Shown: piece by piece, positions 21,502 through 34,092 of the stretch
Position numbering within the stretch: position 1 is the stretch's first letter
Layout: each line of letters starts with the position of its first letter
NCBI RefSeq assembly: GCF_009905375.1
Contig: NC_133655.1
Coordinates: forward strand, 41,330,422 to 41,394,421
Reading direction: 5' to 3'
DNA length: 64,000 nucleotides
DNA from: Apium graveolens
Lineage: Eukaryota; Streptophyta; Magnoliopsida; Apiales; Apiaceae
Program-made: the position numbers and the translations under genes
Notes under the pieces: generated by a model
Databases searched by the model: none
What the model was told of the DNA's origin: nothing
What the model saw: only the letters and a program-made list of their open reading frames with translations

Positions 21502-24500
21502 TGTGACGCCCTAAATCTCGGGTTAGGAAATGAGGACTCACACACCTCTAATCTAATAATTAAATATGCATAAACCCCGATTTCCTACTAACAGGATCAA
21601 CAGGATAAAGTATGAGACAAGATTACAACTACCAATCACAAAAATATAACTTACAAACCCAAAATACAATTAAATAAACAATATCGATTCCGGCTGGGAA
21701 TCGACAGATAACCCATTGTATCTTTATACACCTCTTTCTAGGCGCGAGCTCACTCATTAACACCACTACCTGCTCTGGAAACCGGAAGCCCTCAACACGG
21801 TAGGGACCACCAGGTACGCTCTTACGAGCAGTGCGCCTAAGCCTGGCCATCTTCTTGCTTAACTTCCATTGTTAGATTAAGGCAAAACAAATGAGTATAA
21901 AACTCAGCAAGTAACTATATAACAGTTCTATAATATCAAAATCACAATATGCTTGAACAAAATAGGGCATTCTACTTTAATTAATCTAGGTGCCAGATTT
22001 CTATCTTTTTGGGATAAGGAAAGGTATCTGAAGAATAGTATGAGTTTTAAAGGAACAAGGCTCGAAACAGGACGAAAGCTGACATTCATCACAAATCATT
22101 ATAGGATCCAAAATAGATCTTTCGATAGAGGAAAGCAACAGTAGTTTAAGATATAGAATCAATCATACGATCAACAATTTCAAGAATCAGGGTTCTCGAG
22201 CTTTAAGCTCCACAATGACATATCAACTCTTTTCAAAGCAATATAAACCATTTTCAATTTCAAAAATCAATTTACTGAACAAAAGTTTCAGTTCCCTTTT
22301 TTAAATAATCACTCAGAACCCTTGATTAGATCACTTTATCTTTCCATTTCATTATATACGGGTGATCAGCCCGTATCGACCTCCATTCAGGTCTTTAAGG
22401 TACCAATCAACATAATTTCAGCCTTAAGTTGGACTAGTCCCACTAGCCTCTTACCATGACTGGACTAGTCCCACTAGCCTCTTACATCCCAATCCAATCC
22501 ATCAGGAATTCATTTGGAAAACCTTGAATTGGAAAAACAAATAGGTTTTCTAAAATCCATTTTATCATTACCAAGCATTTGAAATCATTCGGACTCTTTC
22601 AAGTCGAAACTCATTCTTAAATCAGATTTTAAGGAAACAAAGTTCAGGGAGTGATTCAAAAGTATGCAAGGAATATTTCACAAGAATACTGTATCAAGGA
22701 TAACAAGGCACTAAATTAGAAGGATCAACATATGTTTAGGGATCAATAGGGTGATCAAGAGAAACAAGGTATCATTAAACAGGGTTAACAAGGATAATCA
22801 AAAGGCTCAATATAATCCATGGCTTAATAGGTACTTGAACAGAAAGACAGATTATCAAAGGGTGAAATCAATAGGATTATCAATAACAGGTTATCAAGAA
22901 CAAGGGTACTTCAAATCAATATTAGGGTTTCATAAAGCAAGGGTTTCATATTTTAACAGTTCAATACTCTACATGGTATGAATAACATTCTCTTTATAAC
23001 CGTTTACACAAGTAATCAAGAGTTACTTGCCTGGATTTGCTTTCCTGAAAGTTGAACTACTGCCACCTAGTAAATCCTTTCCTTTCCTAGCCTGAATGTC
23101 CTCACGCTCTGAGTCTACAATAAAACAAAAAATCTTAATCAGATTCTCAACTTTCGTTCCCGGAACGATCACTCTATACGATAACTCGATTATATCTTTG
23201 ACTCGAGCATACGAATATAGCTTATACTTATAAGCACATAGCACAAAGCACATAACATATCCCTTTCTCGTAGTTTTATATCCTTATATACTTAACCATC
23301 AAAGCGCACTCGCTTGACCTTAGCTATTTCTTAAATCACACTAACACGACTCTATTACGAGTACAAGACCTAATCACAATCAAACAATTACGTTCACAAC
23401 TTTCACTTATATTCTTTAAAATCAATCAACTTAGTTCCCTTTTATTTTGTTCCTTAATTTGAACCACATATTATAATCAAGCAAACAAATTCATAGATAT
23501 TCACTTATACATCTTTAATCATCCTTTCGATCATAAAAACCAAGTTTTCGACTTGTAATCCCTATGGCCTATTCGGCCTTATCACACAAAATCAACCAAA
23601 TACTCACTTTAATTCACATACGCACAGAACTCATTCAAAACTTATTAAAAAATCATCCTCCTTTCCTTTAATCATAAAAATTCGAACCAAATTATACATA
23701 CATGCTCGCATGCAATTCAATTTCAACTTATCATTATATCAAACACTTCATTTTCATCAAGTAAGCCAACTAAGTTTATTAACACAATCCTAAATCACAA
23801 AATGCATCCATTTATTCATCAAATTAGTCCCTTTTAACTCAATTCCCATTCGGTAAAACTCAAATTTGCACCTCAAAGACAAATCAATGACATGCACATC
23901 TTGATCCTCTTTAAAACTAGCATGCAATCACTTTTAGGCCATACAAACTTAGTGTTTACCAAGATTATCTCACAAAAATCAATTTCCTTTCTTATTAACA
24001 CAAAATTCAAACCTAAACTTAGCATGCAACAACAATTTCATTCCTTTTTAATCTAATAATAATCCATCATCATTTTAAACAAGTTAACTCAAACCCACAA
24101 CTTTTAAAGATTAACACCATTCGGGCTTTTCAAAAAAAAATAAAACATGCAACTTGATATCCTTAATCTTTAAATCATAAATCAACCTATATTTCAACAT
24201 CAAATCAATAACTCATGCATTTCAATACAATCAACTTGATTTCCTAAAATAGTAAGGGCCATTCGGCCTTTTAATCAAAACACCACATGCAAACACAAAT
24301 ACTTGATTTTAAGGTTCTAGAGCTCAGTTTTTAACATCATAGCTCACCACCGGTTCAGCAGAGTTCATCATCGGTGGCGGTGGCATCTCGGTGGTGCCCT
24401 CATTCGAGGGTGTCCAACCACGAAGCCCCTGATTTGGTCAATTACGCAAGATAAACAAATATGCACATCTTTTCTATCATTGGTTTGCAAACAATCAAGC

Positions 24501-24959
24501 TTAACAAGATGACATCAATCAACAACAAGAAGGACCATGTGGTTCTCGGGTGAACACACACACCGAGCACACACAACACACACACATCGACATGCAAGCT
24601 TAATCATTCAGCCTGACGGCCCGACGCTCAGTGTTTTAATTACGCTTCTCAATATCTTTACCAATCAACACGTCACTTAGGATGAAATACTTTATTTACT
24701 CATTCATTCATTCAATCACATAATTCATATTTTATATTCTTTAACTCCATATTAGGACGGGTTCCGTTCTACCTGACGACCCGACACCACAACTTATCTT
24801 TTAAGCTGACTCTTTAAATTGGAACGTTTTTATCCACGCTCCTAAACTCTAGTATACAGATAAGACAAATAATCATCACTTAATCATATAATTATAATCA
24901 CATCACATAACACACTCTTTATTAACTTAATTACGACGCAAAATTCCTCAGTCGTCACA
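21502..24959 (-). repeat. 3' LTR of Tekay B (3,458 bp, internally deleted)
   Basis: On the minus strand it starts TGTGACGACTGAGG (24959) and ends GGGCGTCACA (21502). It matches the 5' LTR closely along its length, except that about 773 bp corresponding to roughly 33860-34675 are absent at about 24608. It keeps the H3-like exon equivalent at 21850-21770 (M-A-R-L-R-R-T-A-R-K-S-V, ending CCAGAGCAG before GTAGTG), intact and without the stop seen in the 5' LTR copy. Confidence 0.95.
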
Positions 24960-24982
24960 ATCTACCCTCCTTAAAAGGATTC
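24960..24982 (-). other. Polypurine tract of Tekay B
   Basis: On the minus strand CCTTTTAAGGAGGGTAGAT directly precedes the 3' LTR start TGTGACGA. Its position and composition fit the plus-strand primer of the element. Confidence 0.75.
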
Positions 24983-24987
24983 TGTCC

Positions 24988-27900
24988 CCAAAATCTAATC
25001 TAAGCATACAGATGGGGATACTTTTCTTTTATTTCGCTTTCTAATTCCCAAGTCGATTCCTCGACTAGTGGATTTCTCCACAACACTCTGACTAGAGGTA
25101 CAACTTTATTTCTAAACGTCCTTTCTTTTCGATAACATGGCTCACCTCAGCATTATATTTCCACATAGGACAAATCTGGTTGGATTTCCACCGGTTCCAA
25201 CTCAATAACATGGCTCACCTCAGCATTATATTTCTTCAGAAGAGATAGATGAAACACATTATGCAGATGTTGCATTTGCGGCGGCAGCGCCAATTCATAT
25301 GCCACTTTCCCGACTTGTCGTAATACTTCAAATGGTCCAATGTACCTTGGACTCAGCTTTCCTTTCTTTCCAAATCGAGTTAAGCCTTTCCAAGGAGATA
25401 TCTTCAACAAGACTTTGTCTCCAGTTTTGAATTGCACATCTTTTCGTTCTTGATTCACATACTTTGCGTGTTGGTCTTGAGCTGCAATTAATCTCTTTCG
25501 TATCATTTCAACCTTTTCCTTCATTTGCTGAACTAGCTCTAGGCCAATTAACTCGCGCTCACCAACTTCATCCCAATAAGTAGGGGATCTACACTTTCTT
25601 CCGTACAACGCTTCATAAAGCGGCATGCCAATACTCGCATGATAACTATTATTGTAGGAAAACTCAATTAAGGGCAAATGATCATCCCAATTTCCTTTGA
25701 AATCTATTGCACAGGTTCGCAACATGTCTTCAATCGTCTGGATTGTCCTTTCACTTTGTCCGTCTGTCTGCGGATGATATGCCGTACTCATTTTCAATTT
25801 CGTTCCCAAATGATCATGGAATTGTCGCCAAAATCTCGAATTAAACCTTGGATCTCTATCAGACACGATAGATACAGGAACTCTATGACGCATCACGATC
25901 TCATCCAGATATAATTTGACCAACATCTCTAATAAAGACCTTTCGTTTATCGGCAAGAAATGTGCTGACTTTGTCAACCGATCGATTACCACCCAAATCG
26001 CATCGTGATTTGACTTGGTTTTAGGTAATCCTACCACGAAATCCATCGCGATATGTTCCCATTTCCATTCAGGTATGTCCAGTGGCTGAAGCAATCCGCT
26101 TGGCCTTTGATGTTCCGCTTTAACTCTTTGGCACGTGTAACATTTACTTATCCATTCCGCAATTTCCTTTTTCATGTTTGGCCACCAATAATTTCCTTTT
26201 AAATCCTGGTACATCTTCGTGCTTCCAGGGTGAATTGAAAATCTCGAGTTATGCGCTTCTTGCAAAATCTCGTGCTTTAGTTCTACGACATTAGGTATCC
26301 AAATACGTGAGTTAACACGGTATATCCTTTTTCCATCCTTTTGAGCTTTAATTTCTTCTCCCGTCAACTTATCCTTTTCGCGACTCATCATTTGCTCTTG
26401 ACAACATCGAATCTTTTCCAAAATTTCAGGTTGAAACAGCATTGCATAAATAGCTTTACCTCCACATTCTAGAGTCTGCACCTCTATTTCCATCTTGTCA
26501 AAGTCCTTGATTAATTCTTCCGATGACGTTAACAGATTCAATCTTTCCTTTCGACTTAAGGCATCAGCTACCACATTGGCCTTTCCAGGATGATAGTTTA
26601 TCGCACAATCATAATATTTGATCAATTCCAACCACCTTCTTTGTCGCATATCCAATTCTTTCTGAGTAAAGATATACTTTAAGCTCTTATGGTTCATATA
26701 AATCTCGCACTTTTCCCCGTACAAATAATGCCTCCAAATCTTAAGGGCAAACACAATTGCTACCAATTCCAAATCGTGCGTTGGATACTTCTGCTCGTGC
26801 GGCTTAAGTTGCCTTGACACATATGCTATTACTTTCCCGTGTTGCATTAACACGCATCCAAGTCCTTTATATGAAGCATCACTGAATATCACAAATTCCC
26901 CTTTATCATCTAGTAATACCAACATTGGGGCGGTTACCAAACTCTTCTTTAACTCCTAAAAACTTTCCTCGCACTTTTCTGTCCAAACAAACCTCTCGTT
27001 TTTCTTCGTCAACTTTGTCAACGGAACAGCAATCTTTGAGAAATCTTGCATAAATCTTCTATAGTATCCAGCTAATCCCAGAAAACTTCTAACTTTCGTC
27101 GGAGTCTTGGGTCTTTCCCAATTCATTACAGCTTCTATCTTGCCTGGGTCCACTTTAATTCCTTCTTTATTAACTACATGACCAAGAAATTGCACTTCCT
27201 TTAGCCAAAATTCACACTTTGAAAACTTCGCATACAGCTTCTCTTTTCGCAGAATTTCCAAGGAAACTCTCAAATGCTCCTTATGATCTTCTTCCGTCTT
27301 GGAGTAAATCAGTATATCGTCGATAAACACAATAATGAACTTATCCAAATACTGCTTCAACACTCTGTTCATAAGATCCATAAATGCAGCTGGCGCATTT
27401 GTTAAGCCAAACACCATTACCAAAAACTCATAATGTCTATATCTCGTTCGAAACGCTGTCTTGTGTATATCTTCCGCTTTAATCTTTAACTGATGATACC
27501 CAGATCTTAAATCAATCTATGAGAAACACAAAGCTCCTTTCAATTGGTCAAACAAGTCATCGATCCGCGGTAGAGGATACTTATTCTTGATTGTCAACAT
27601 ATTCAGCTCACGGTAATCGATGCACAATCGCATACTTCCATCCTTTTTCTTTACAAACAACACCGGTGCGCCCCACGGGGATACACTCAGTCGGATTACT
27701 CCTTTGTCCAACAACTCTTGCAACTGACCTGCCAATTCCTTCATTTCGACCGGCGCCATGCGATAGGGAGCTTTCGACACTGGTTCCGTACCAGGAGCCA
27801 AGTCAATCGTAAACTCGATCTCTCTGTCTGAAGGTAGTCCAGGCAATTCATCAGGAAACACATCCGGAAAATCTCTTACTACCGGAATATCGTCGATCTT

Positions 27901-29513
27901 TACAGATTCTTTCTCCACATCCATGACATGAGCCAAATAAACTTCGCATCCTTGACGTATTAATCTTCTTGCCTCAATAGCCGTTAGAAATTTCTTCTCT
28001 TGCCTCTTTCCTTTAAATATCACTTCCTCACCATCCTTGGTTCTTAACTTCACCTTCTTACTTTTACATTCTATTTGTGCCTCATGGTTTGACAACCAAT
28101 CCATTCCTAGTATAACCTCAAATTCTCCTAACTTAAAAGGAATTAAGTCAGCAGAAAAGTGCCGACCTTCTATAGACACATCACAATCAGGACAAATCTT
28201 ATTAACAACAACTTTCTCTTGATTTGCTACCTCTATAATCAAATTAGGCTCTAGAGGGTATGCAACACAATTTAACTTATCAAGAATACTTTCAGAGATA
28301 AAAGATCTAGTTGCTCCTGAATCCATCAAAACTTTTACTTTTACTGAGTTTATAACAAGCATACCTGCTACCACATCCACCTCTTGCACCGCATCTTTCA
28401 TTGTCATGTTAAAGGTTCTAGCTCTGGGTTGAGATGATGGTGCTGGGAGAGACGACGGTCCAGCAATTCTGAGAACATTAGCCTTCTGCACAGGCTCCTT
28501 GCAATTTCTGGCCATATGACCCACTTTGCCACACTTGAAACAAGCCAAATCAGGTTTCCTTACTCCATTTGAACATTCTGAAGAATAATTCCCCTTATGG
28601 TTGCACTTAAAACATGTTATGTCCAGCTTATTACACCTCCCCGGGTGTCTCTTTCCACAGTTCCTACATTCTTGCATCTGGGGCCTGCTATCCTTTCCCG
28701 GTTGTCCAGCTTTCTGGAAACGGTTCTTTTGAGCTCCATTCCCGGGTCTAAACTTCTGTAACTTTTGGTTCTGACCTCCACCATTCTTCCCAAACTTCCC
28801 TCTGAACTTTGAGCTTCCTTGCTCTTGCTCAGAGCTTTCAAACTTCCTCTTTCTTCCTTCATTTTCTCTTCGAGCAGCTTCCCGCTCACCTTCCACTATC
28901 ATTACTTTCTGAACCAAGGCATCATAGTTCTTAATCTCCAACATTGCTATATGACTCCTAATCCAAGGCTTGAGTCCCTGTTGGAACCTGTTAGCCTTCT
29001 TCACTTCAGTATTCACGTACTCAGGTACGAACCTTGCCAATTCCGAAAACTTCACCTCATATTCTGCTACCGACATTTCCTCCTGTCTAAGATCCAGAAA
29101 TTTCATCTCCAACTGATCTTGCATGTAACTTGGCAAATACTTTTCCAGAAACATCTCAGTGAACTTCTCCCAAGATAAGTTTTCGCCTTCCAACAACGCC
29201 TTAGAAGACTCCCACTAGAAACTTGCTTCATCTTTCAGATAATAACTCGCGTACTGAGCTTTCTTATTATCCTTAACTTCGGCTAATTCAAAAGCTTTTT
29301 CCATCTCTCTTAACCACGACTGCGCTTTAATTGGGTCTGGCAAACCTAAGAACTCTAGGGGATGAACGGATTGAAAGTGCTTGAAATTTCCAACTTTTGG
29401 GCCACAGGTTGTTGCAAAAGCTGAGCAAGTCTGCTCATCATGGTGGTTTCTAGGTTTATTTCTGGGTCTTGGGTGGGAATTTCTTCTTCTTGGTGATCTG
29501 GTGAGTTGGCCAT
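24988..29513 (-). pseudogene. Tekay B gag-pol polyprotein (gag, PR, RT, RNase H, integrase, broken chromodomain)
   Basis: The gag ATG is at 29513 (MANSPDHQEEE), matching the start in Tekay D. A frameshift near 29400 moves to the main frame, which then runs to 25153. It is interrupted only by three TAG codons, at about 29215 (in the YWW-type gag motif), 27514 (RT, before IDLRSGYHQ) and 26956 (before ELKKSLV). Domains: gag; zinc knuckles [26 protein letters not shown] and [14 protein letters not shown]; protease [11 protein letters not shown] with FIDDILIYS; RNase [11 protein letters not shown] to [10 protein letters not shown], where the usual YTDHKSL is YMNHKSL, losing a catalytic Asp; integrase HHCC zinc site, then [17 protein letters not shown] and [11 protein letters not shown] with D, D and E present. 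The chromodomain tail (VLWRNPLVEESTWELE) survives in another frame near 25060-24990. Confidence 0.95.
25132..25233. repeat. 29-bp direct duplication disrupting the chromodomain
   Basis: A 29-bp stretch beginning ATAACATGGCTCACCTCAGC occurs identically at 25132-25160 and 25205-25233. The upstream (25205) copy is at its normal place in the integrase tail ([10 protein letters not shown]). The other copy sits where the first part of the chromodomain should be and brings the stop codon at 25153. Confidence 0.9.
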
Positions 29514-30051
29514 TTCTTACAAACCTGATTGAGCAATTATTTAGCAATACGATAGCATGGCATGTATATATTTAACAACAATTTCTATGAAATCTCTTTT
29601 GTGGGTTTTAAGTTTTACCCAATTTGCACATGCAATCCTATTACTACATAATTCTCATATCAGTGTTGTTTTATCATGGCACGGAATAGGGTTTTATGAT
29701 CTTTAAACATGGTTATACAAAAACATGGTTGTATTAAAACATGGCATCGAGAACAGTTTATAAGATAATCAAGGTGCACAATGGAATTATTTAAACAAAG
29801 GTTACATAGAGAATATTTTGGATATTAAGGTTCTGAAATAAGGTACAAAAAATAGCAGGGTTAAACAGAGGAAAAACTGGAAAACATCCCCCTATCTACC
29901 CCTAACTTCCATCTACTACTACTACTACTACTATTACACTGGTTTGAAATACAACAAGATAAATGAAAAAGGGATCCCGGCATCTGACCAAGGATCCCAA
30001 AGCCTACCGCCGCTGAAAACAACAATCTACGGGCTCAACCAACAGTCCTGT
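29514..30051 (-). other. Leader between the Tekay B leader gene and gag
   Basis: Non-coding. It contains a (TAC)n/(GTA)n trinucleotide run near 29913-29936. It ends near the gag ATG with CAATCAGGTTTG, a splice-acceptor-like site also seen in Tekay D. Confidence 0.5.
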
Positions 30052-31139
30052 CTAATCATCTAGAATCTCTCTCGACACAACCAACATCAAGCGAATGATC
30101 TTATGCAGCCTCCGGGCCTCAGCATCAGCATCACTAGTGGATGGTCCCTCATCCAATCTCCTCCTGGCAACCTGCTCCACCATCTTCACCCGAACTCGCC
30201 ACTCATCATCCATAACAGAAGCACTCTACCTAGACTCTCTGGCTAGTCTATCCACCAAAGCTCCCAACTCAGGAATGCGGGAGTACACAAAGTCTCGGTC
30301 CTGGGCTAACTTGCCACCAACACTGACAGGAACAGTCTTAGGCATCTTCGACTCTGGCTCAGGGGCAGGGGTCTCTGAATCAGGCCTCAAGGGTGAAATC
30401 TGCATGGGGATCTCACTACTCTCAGAAGGGTTTTCCTCTAGGTCTGAACTAACATACACAGGCTCCTCTGGAGAGGGTGGAATAGGGTCCATAAGGGTAC
30501 CAGTCAAACTAATCTCTGAGTCTGAGTCACTACCACTACTAGGATCCTGAGAGAAAACACAAAACAGCAACCAAGAAACAATGTTAGGGTTAAATAAAGC
30601 TTCCAGCTAACTCACACCCTAACTCTAGTTTCCGCTTTACTAATCAACACTTCCCTTAGACTATACCTAATAGTCTAACTCAACTCTATATGAGTCGAAC
30701 TCTCTCGTGATATAGATATATTCCCAAAATACCCCTTTTTTAAAACCTAACTTGTCTCAGGGACTAGATCCTGTAGCTCCGATACCAACTTGTGACGCCC
30801 TCAATCTCGGGGTTAGGAAATGAGAACTCACACACCTTGAATCTAATAATTAAATATGCATAAACCCCGATTTCCTACTAACAGGATCAACAGGATAAAG
30901 TATGAGACAAGATTACAACTACCAATCACAAAATATAACTTACAAACCCAAAATACTATTAAATAAACAATATCGATTCCGGCTGGAAACCGATAGATAA
31001 CCCATTGTATCTTTATACACCTCTTTCTAGGCACGAGCTCACTCATTAACACCACTACCTACTCTGGCAACCGGAAGCCCTGAACACGATAGGGACCACC
31101 AGGTACGCTCTTACGAGCAGTGCGCCTAAGCCTGACCAT
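30052..31139 (-). pseudogene. Spliced leader gene of Tekay B with an H3-tail-like N-terminus
   Basis: Exon 1 lies in the 5' LTR at 31139-31059 (27 codons) and begins M-V-R-L-R-R-T-A-R-K-S-V-P-G-G, aligning with the histone H3 tail (R2, T6, A7, R8, K9, S10, then a GG pair). It ends at donor GTAGTG. Exon 2 starts after TTTTCTCTCAG at 30546 and runs in frame to TAG at 30052 (164 residues plus stop). Both exons are phase 0, so splicing of a 512-bp intron joins them in frame. Exon 2 opens Ser/Asp-rich (SSGSDSDSEIS), is acidic and Pro-rich, and ends in a basic helical part (VEQVARRRLDE, EARRLHKIIR). Two in-frame TAGs break this copy: at the last codon of exon 1 (CAG in the 3' LTR copy) and at 30226. 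The arrangement matches Tekay A; the Tekay D fragment keeps the exon 2 end (EARR, KIIR). Confidence 0.5.
30776..30787 (-). other. Primer-binding site of Tekay B
   Basis: On the minus strand TGGTATCGGAGC, one mismatch from the initiator tRNA-Met complement, lies 3 bases after the LTR end GTCACA. Confidence 0.85.
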
Positions 31140-33924
31140 CTTCTTGCTTAACTGCCATGGTTAGATTAAGATAAAACAAATGAGTATAAACTCAGCAAGT
31201 AACTATATAACAGTTCTATAATATCAAAATCATAATATGCTTGAATAAATTAGGGCATTCTACTTTAATTAATCTAGGTGGCAGATTTCTATCTTTTTGG
31301 GATAAGGAAATGTATCTGAAGAATAGTATGAGTTTTCAAGGAACAAGGCTCGAAATAGGACGAAAGCCGACATTCATCACAAATCATTATAGGATCCAAA
31401 ATAGATCTTCCGATAGAGGAAAACAACAATATTTCAAGATATAGTATCAATCATATGATCAATAATTTCAAGAATCAGGGTTCTCGAGCTTTAAGCTCCA
31501 CAATGACATATCAACTCTTTTCAAAGCAATATAAACCATTTTCAATTTCAAAAATCAATTTACTGAACAAAAGTTTCAGTTCCCTTTTTTAAATAATCAC
31601 TTAGAACCCTTGATTGGATCACTTTATCTTTCCATTTCATTATATACGGGTGATCAGCCCGTATCAACCTCCATTCCGGTCTTTAAGGTACCAATCGGCA
31701 TAATTTCAGCCTTAAGTTAGACTAGTCCCACTAGCCTCTTACCATGACTGGACTAGTCCCACTAACCTCTTACGCCCAATCCAATCCATCAGGAATTCAT
31801 TTGGAAAACCTTGAGTTGGAAAAACAAATAGCTTTTCTAAAATCCATTTTATCATTACCAAGCATTTGAAATCATTCGGACTCTTTCAAGTCGAAACTCA
31901 TTCTTAAATCAGATTTTAAGGAAACAAAGTTCAGGGAGTGATTCAAAAGTACGCAAGGAATATTTCACAAGAATACTGTATCAAGGATAACAAGGCACTA
32001 AATTAGAAGGATCAACATTGGTTTAGGGATCAATAGGGTGATCAAGAGAAATAGGGTATCATTAAACAGGGTTAACAAGGATAATCAAAAGGCTCAATAT
32101 AATTCATGGCTTAATAGGTACTTGAACAGAAAGATAGATTATCAAAGGGTGAAATCAATAGGATTATCAATAACAGGTTATCAAGAACAAGGGTACTTCA
32201 AATCAATATCAGGGTTTCATAAAGCAAGGGTTTCATATTTTAACAGTTCAATACTCTACATGGTATGAACAACATTCTCTTTATAACCGTTTACACAAGT
32301 AATCAAGAGTTACTTGCCACCTAGTAAATCCTTTACTTTCCTAGCCCGAATGCCCTCACGCTCTGAATCTACAATAAAACCAAAAATCTTAATCAGATTC
32401 TCAACTCTCGTTCCCGGAACGATCACTCTATACGATAACTCGATTATATCTTTGACTCGAGCATACGAATATAGCTTATACATATAAGCACATAGCACAA
32501 AGCACATAGCATATCCCTTTCTCGTAGTTTTTATATCCTTATATACTTAACCATCAAAGCGCACTCGCTTGACCTTAGCTATTTCTCAAATCACACTAAC
32601 ATGACTCTATTACGAGTACAAGACCTAATCACAACCAAACAATTATGTTCACAACTTTCACTTATATTCTTTAAAATCAATCAACTTAGTTCCCTTTTCT
32701 TTTGTTCCTTAATTCGAACCACATATTATAATCAAGCAAACAAATTCATAGATATTCACTTATACATCTTTAATCATCCTTTCGATCATAAAAACCAAGT
32801 TTTCGACTTGTAATCCCTATGGCCTATTTGGCCTTATCACACAAAATCAACCAAATACTCACTTTAATTCACATACGCACACAACTCATTCAAAACTTAT
32901 TAAAGAATCATCCTCCTTTCCTTTAATCATAAAAATTCGAACCAAATTATACATACATGCTCGCATGCAATTCAATTTCAACTTATCATTATATCAAACA
33001 CTTCATTTTCATCAAGTAAGCCAACTAAGTTTCTTAACACAATCCTAAATCACAACATGCATCCATTTATTCATCAAATTAGTCACTTTTAACTCAATTC
33101 CCATTCGGCAAAACTCAAATTTGCACCTCAAAGACAAATCAATGACATGCACATCTTGATCCTCTTTAAAACTAGCATGCAATCACTTTTAGGCCATACA
33201 AACTTAGTGTTTACCAAGATTATCTCACAAAAATCAATTTCCTTTCTTATTAATATAAAATTCGAACCTAAACTTAGCATGCAACAACAATTTCATTCCT
33301 TTTTAATCTAATAACAATCCATCATCATTTTAAACAAGTTAACTCAAACCCACAACTTTTAAAGATTAACACCATTCGGGTTTTTAAAAAAAACAAAACA
33401 TGCAACTTGATATCCTTAATCTTTAAATCACAAATCAACCTATATTTCAACATCAAATCAATAACTCATGCATTTCAATACAATCAACTTGATTTCCTAA
33501 AATAGTAAGGGCCATTCGGCCTTTTAATAAAAACACCACATGCAAACACAAATACTTGATTTTAAGGTTCTAGAGCTAAGTTTTTAACATCATAGCTCAC
33601 CACCGGTTCACCGGAGTTCATCACCGGTGGCGGTGGCATCTCGGTGGTGCCCTCATTCGAGGGTGTCCAATCACGAAGCCCCCGATTTCGTCAATTACGC
33701 AAGATAAACTAACATGCACATATTTTCTATCATTGGTTTGCAAAGAATCAAGCTTAACAAGATGACATCAATCAACAACAAGAAGGACAATGTGGTTCTC
33801 GGGTGAACACACACACCGAGCACACACAACACACACACATCGACATGCAAGCTTAATCACACACATGCACACGAATTCAAGCTCTTGTATGGAATAAGGA
33901 TGAATATTCATAGAGTGTTTCAAG

Positions 33925-34078
33925 GAATTAGAGAGGGAGAGGCAATATACCGAGTGAAATCAAAGAGAGAGAGTTGTCGAGAGAGAGAGAGATAGTGAGA
34001 GTGAGAGAGAGTTCGGGAGAGAAAGAGAGAAAAGAAAGAAGAGAAAGTGAGTGCACAAAAGAAAGAAAAGAAAAGAAA
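33925..34078. repeat. GA-rich (plus strand) / CT-rich (minus strand) tract
   Basis: GAGA and GAAA repeats dominate. On the transcribed minus strand this is a CT-rich stretch just downstream of the TATA box, typical of plant transcript leaders. Confidence 0.85.
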
Positions 34079-34083
34079 GTGGG

Positions 34084-34092
34084 TTATATATA
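34084..34092 (-). promoter_or_regulatory. Likely TATA box of the Tekay B LTR promoter
   Basis: TATATATAA on the minus strand, followed about 30 bases later by the CT-rich tract. It lies roughly 930 bp into the LTR, upstream of the leader gene. It is absent from the 3' LTR because of the 773-bp deletion. Confidence 0.6.

Noticed and set aside
30095..30550. 151-codon plus-strand open frame
   Set aside because: It is antisense to exon 2 of the Tekay B leader gene and has no similarity or start context of its own.
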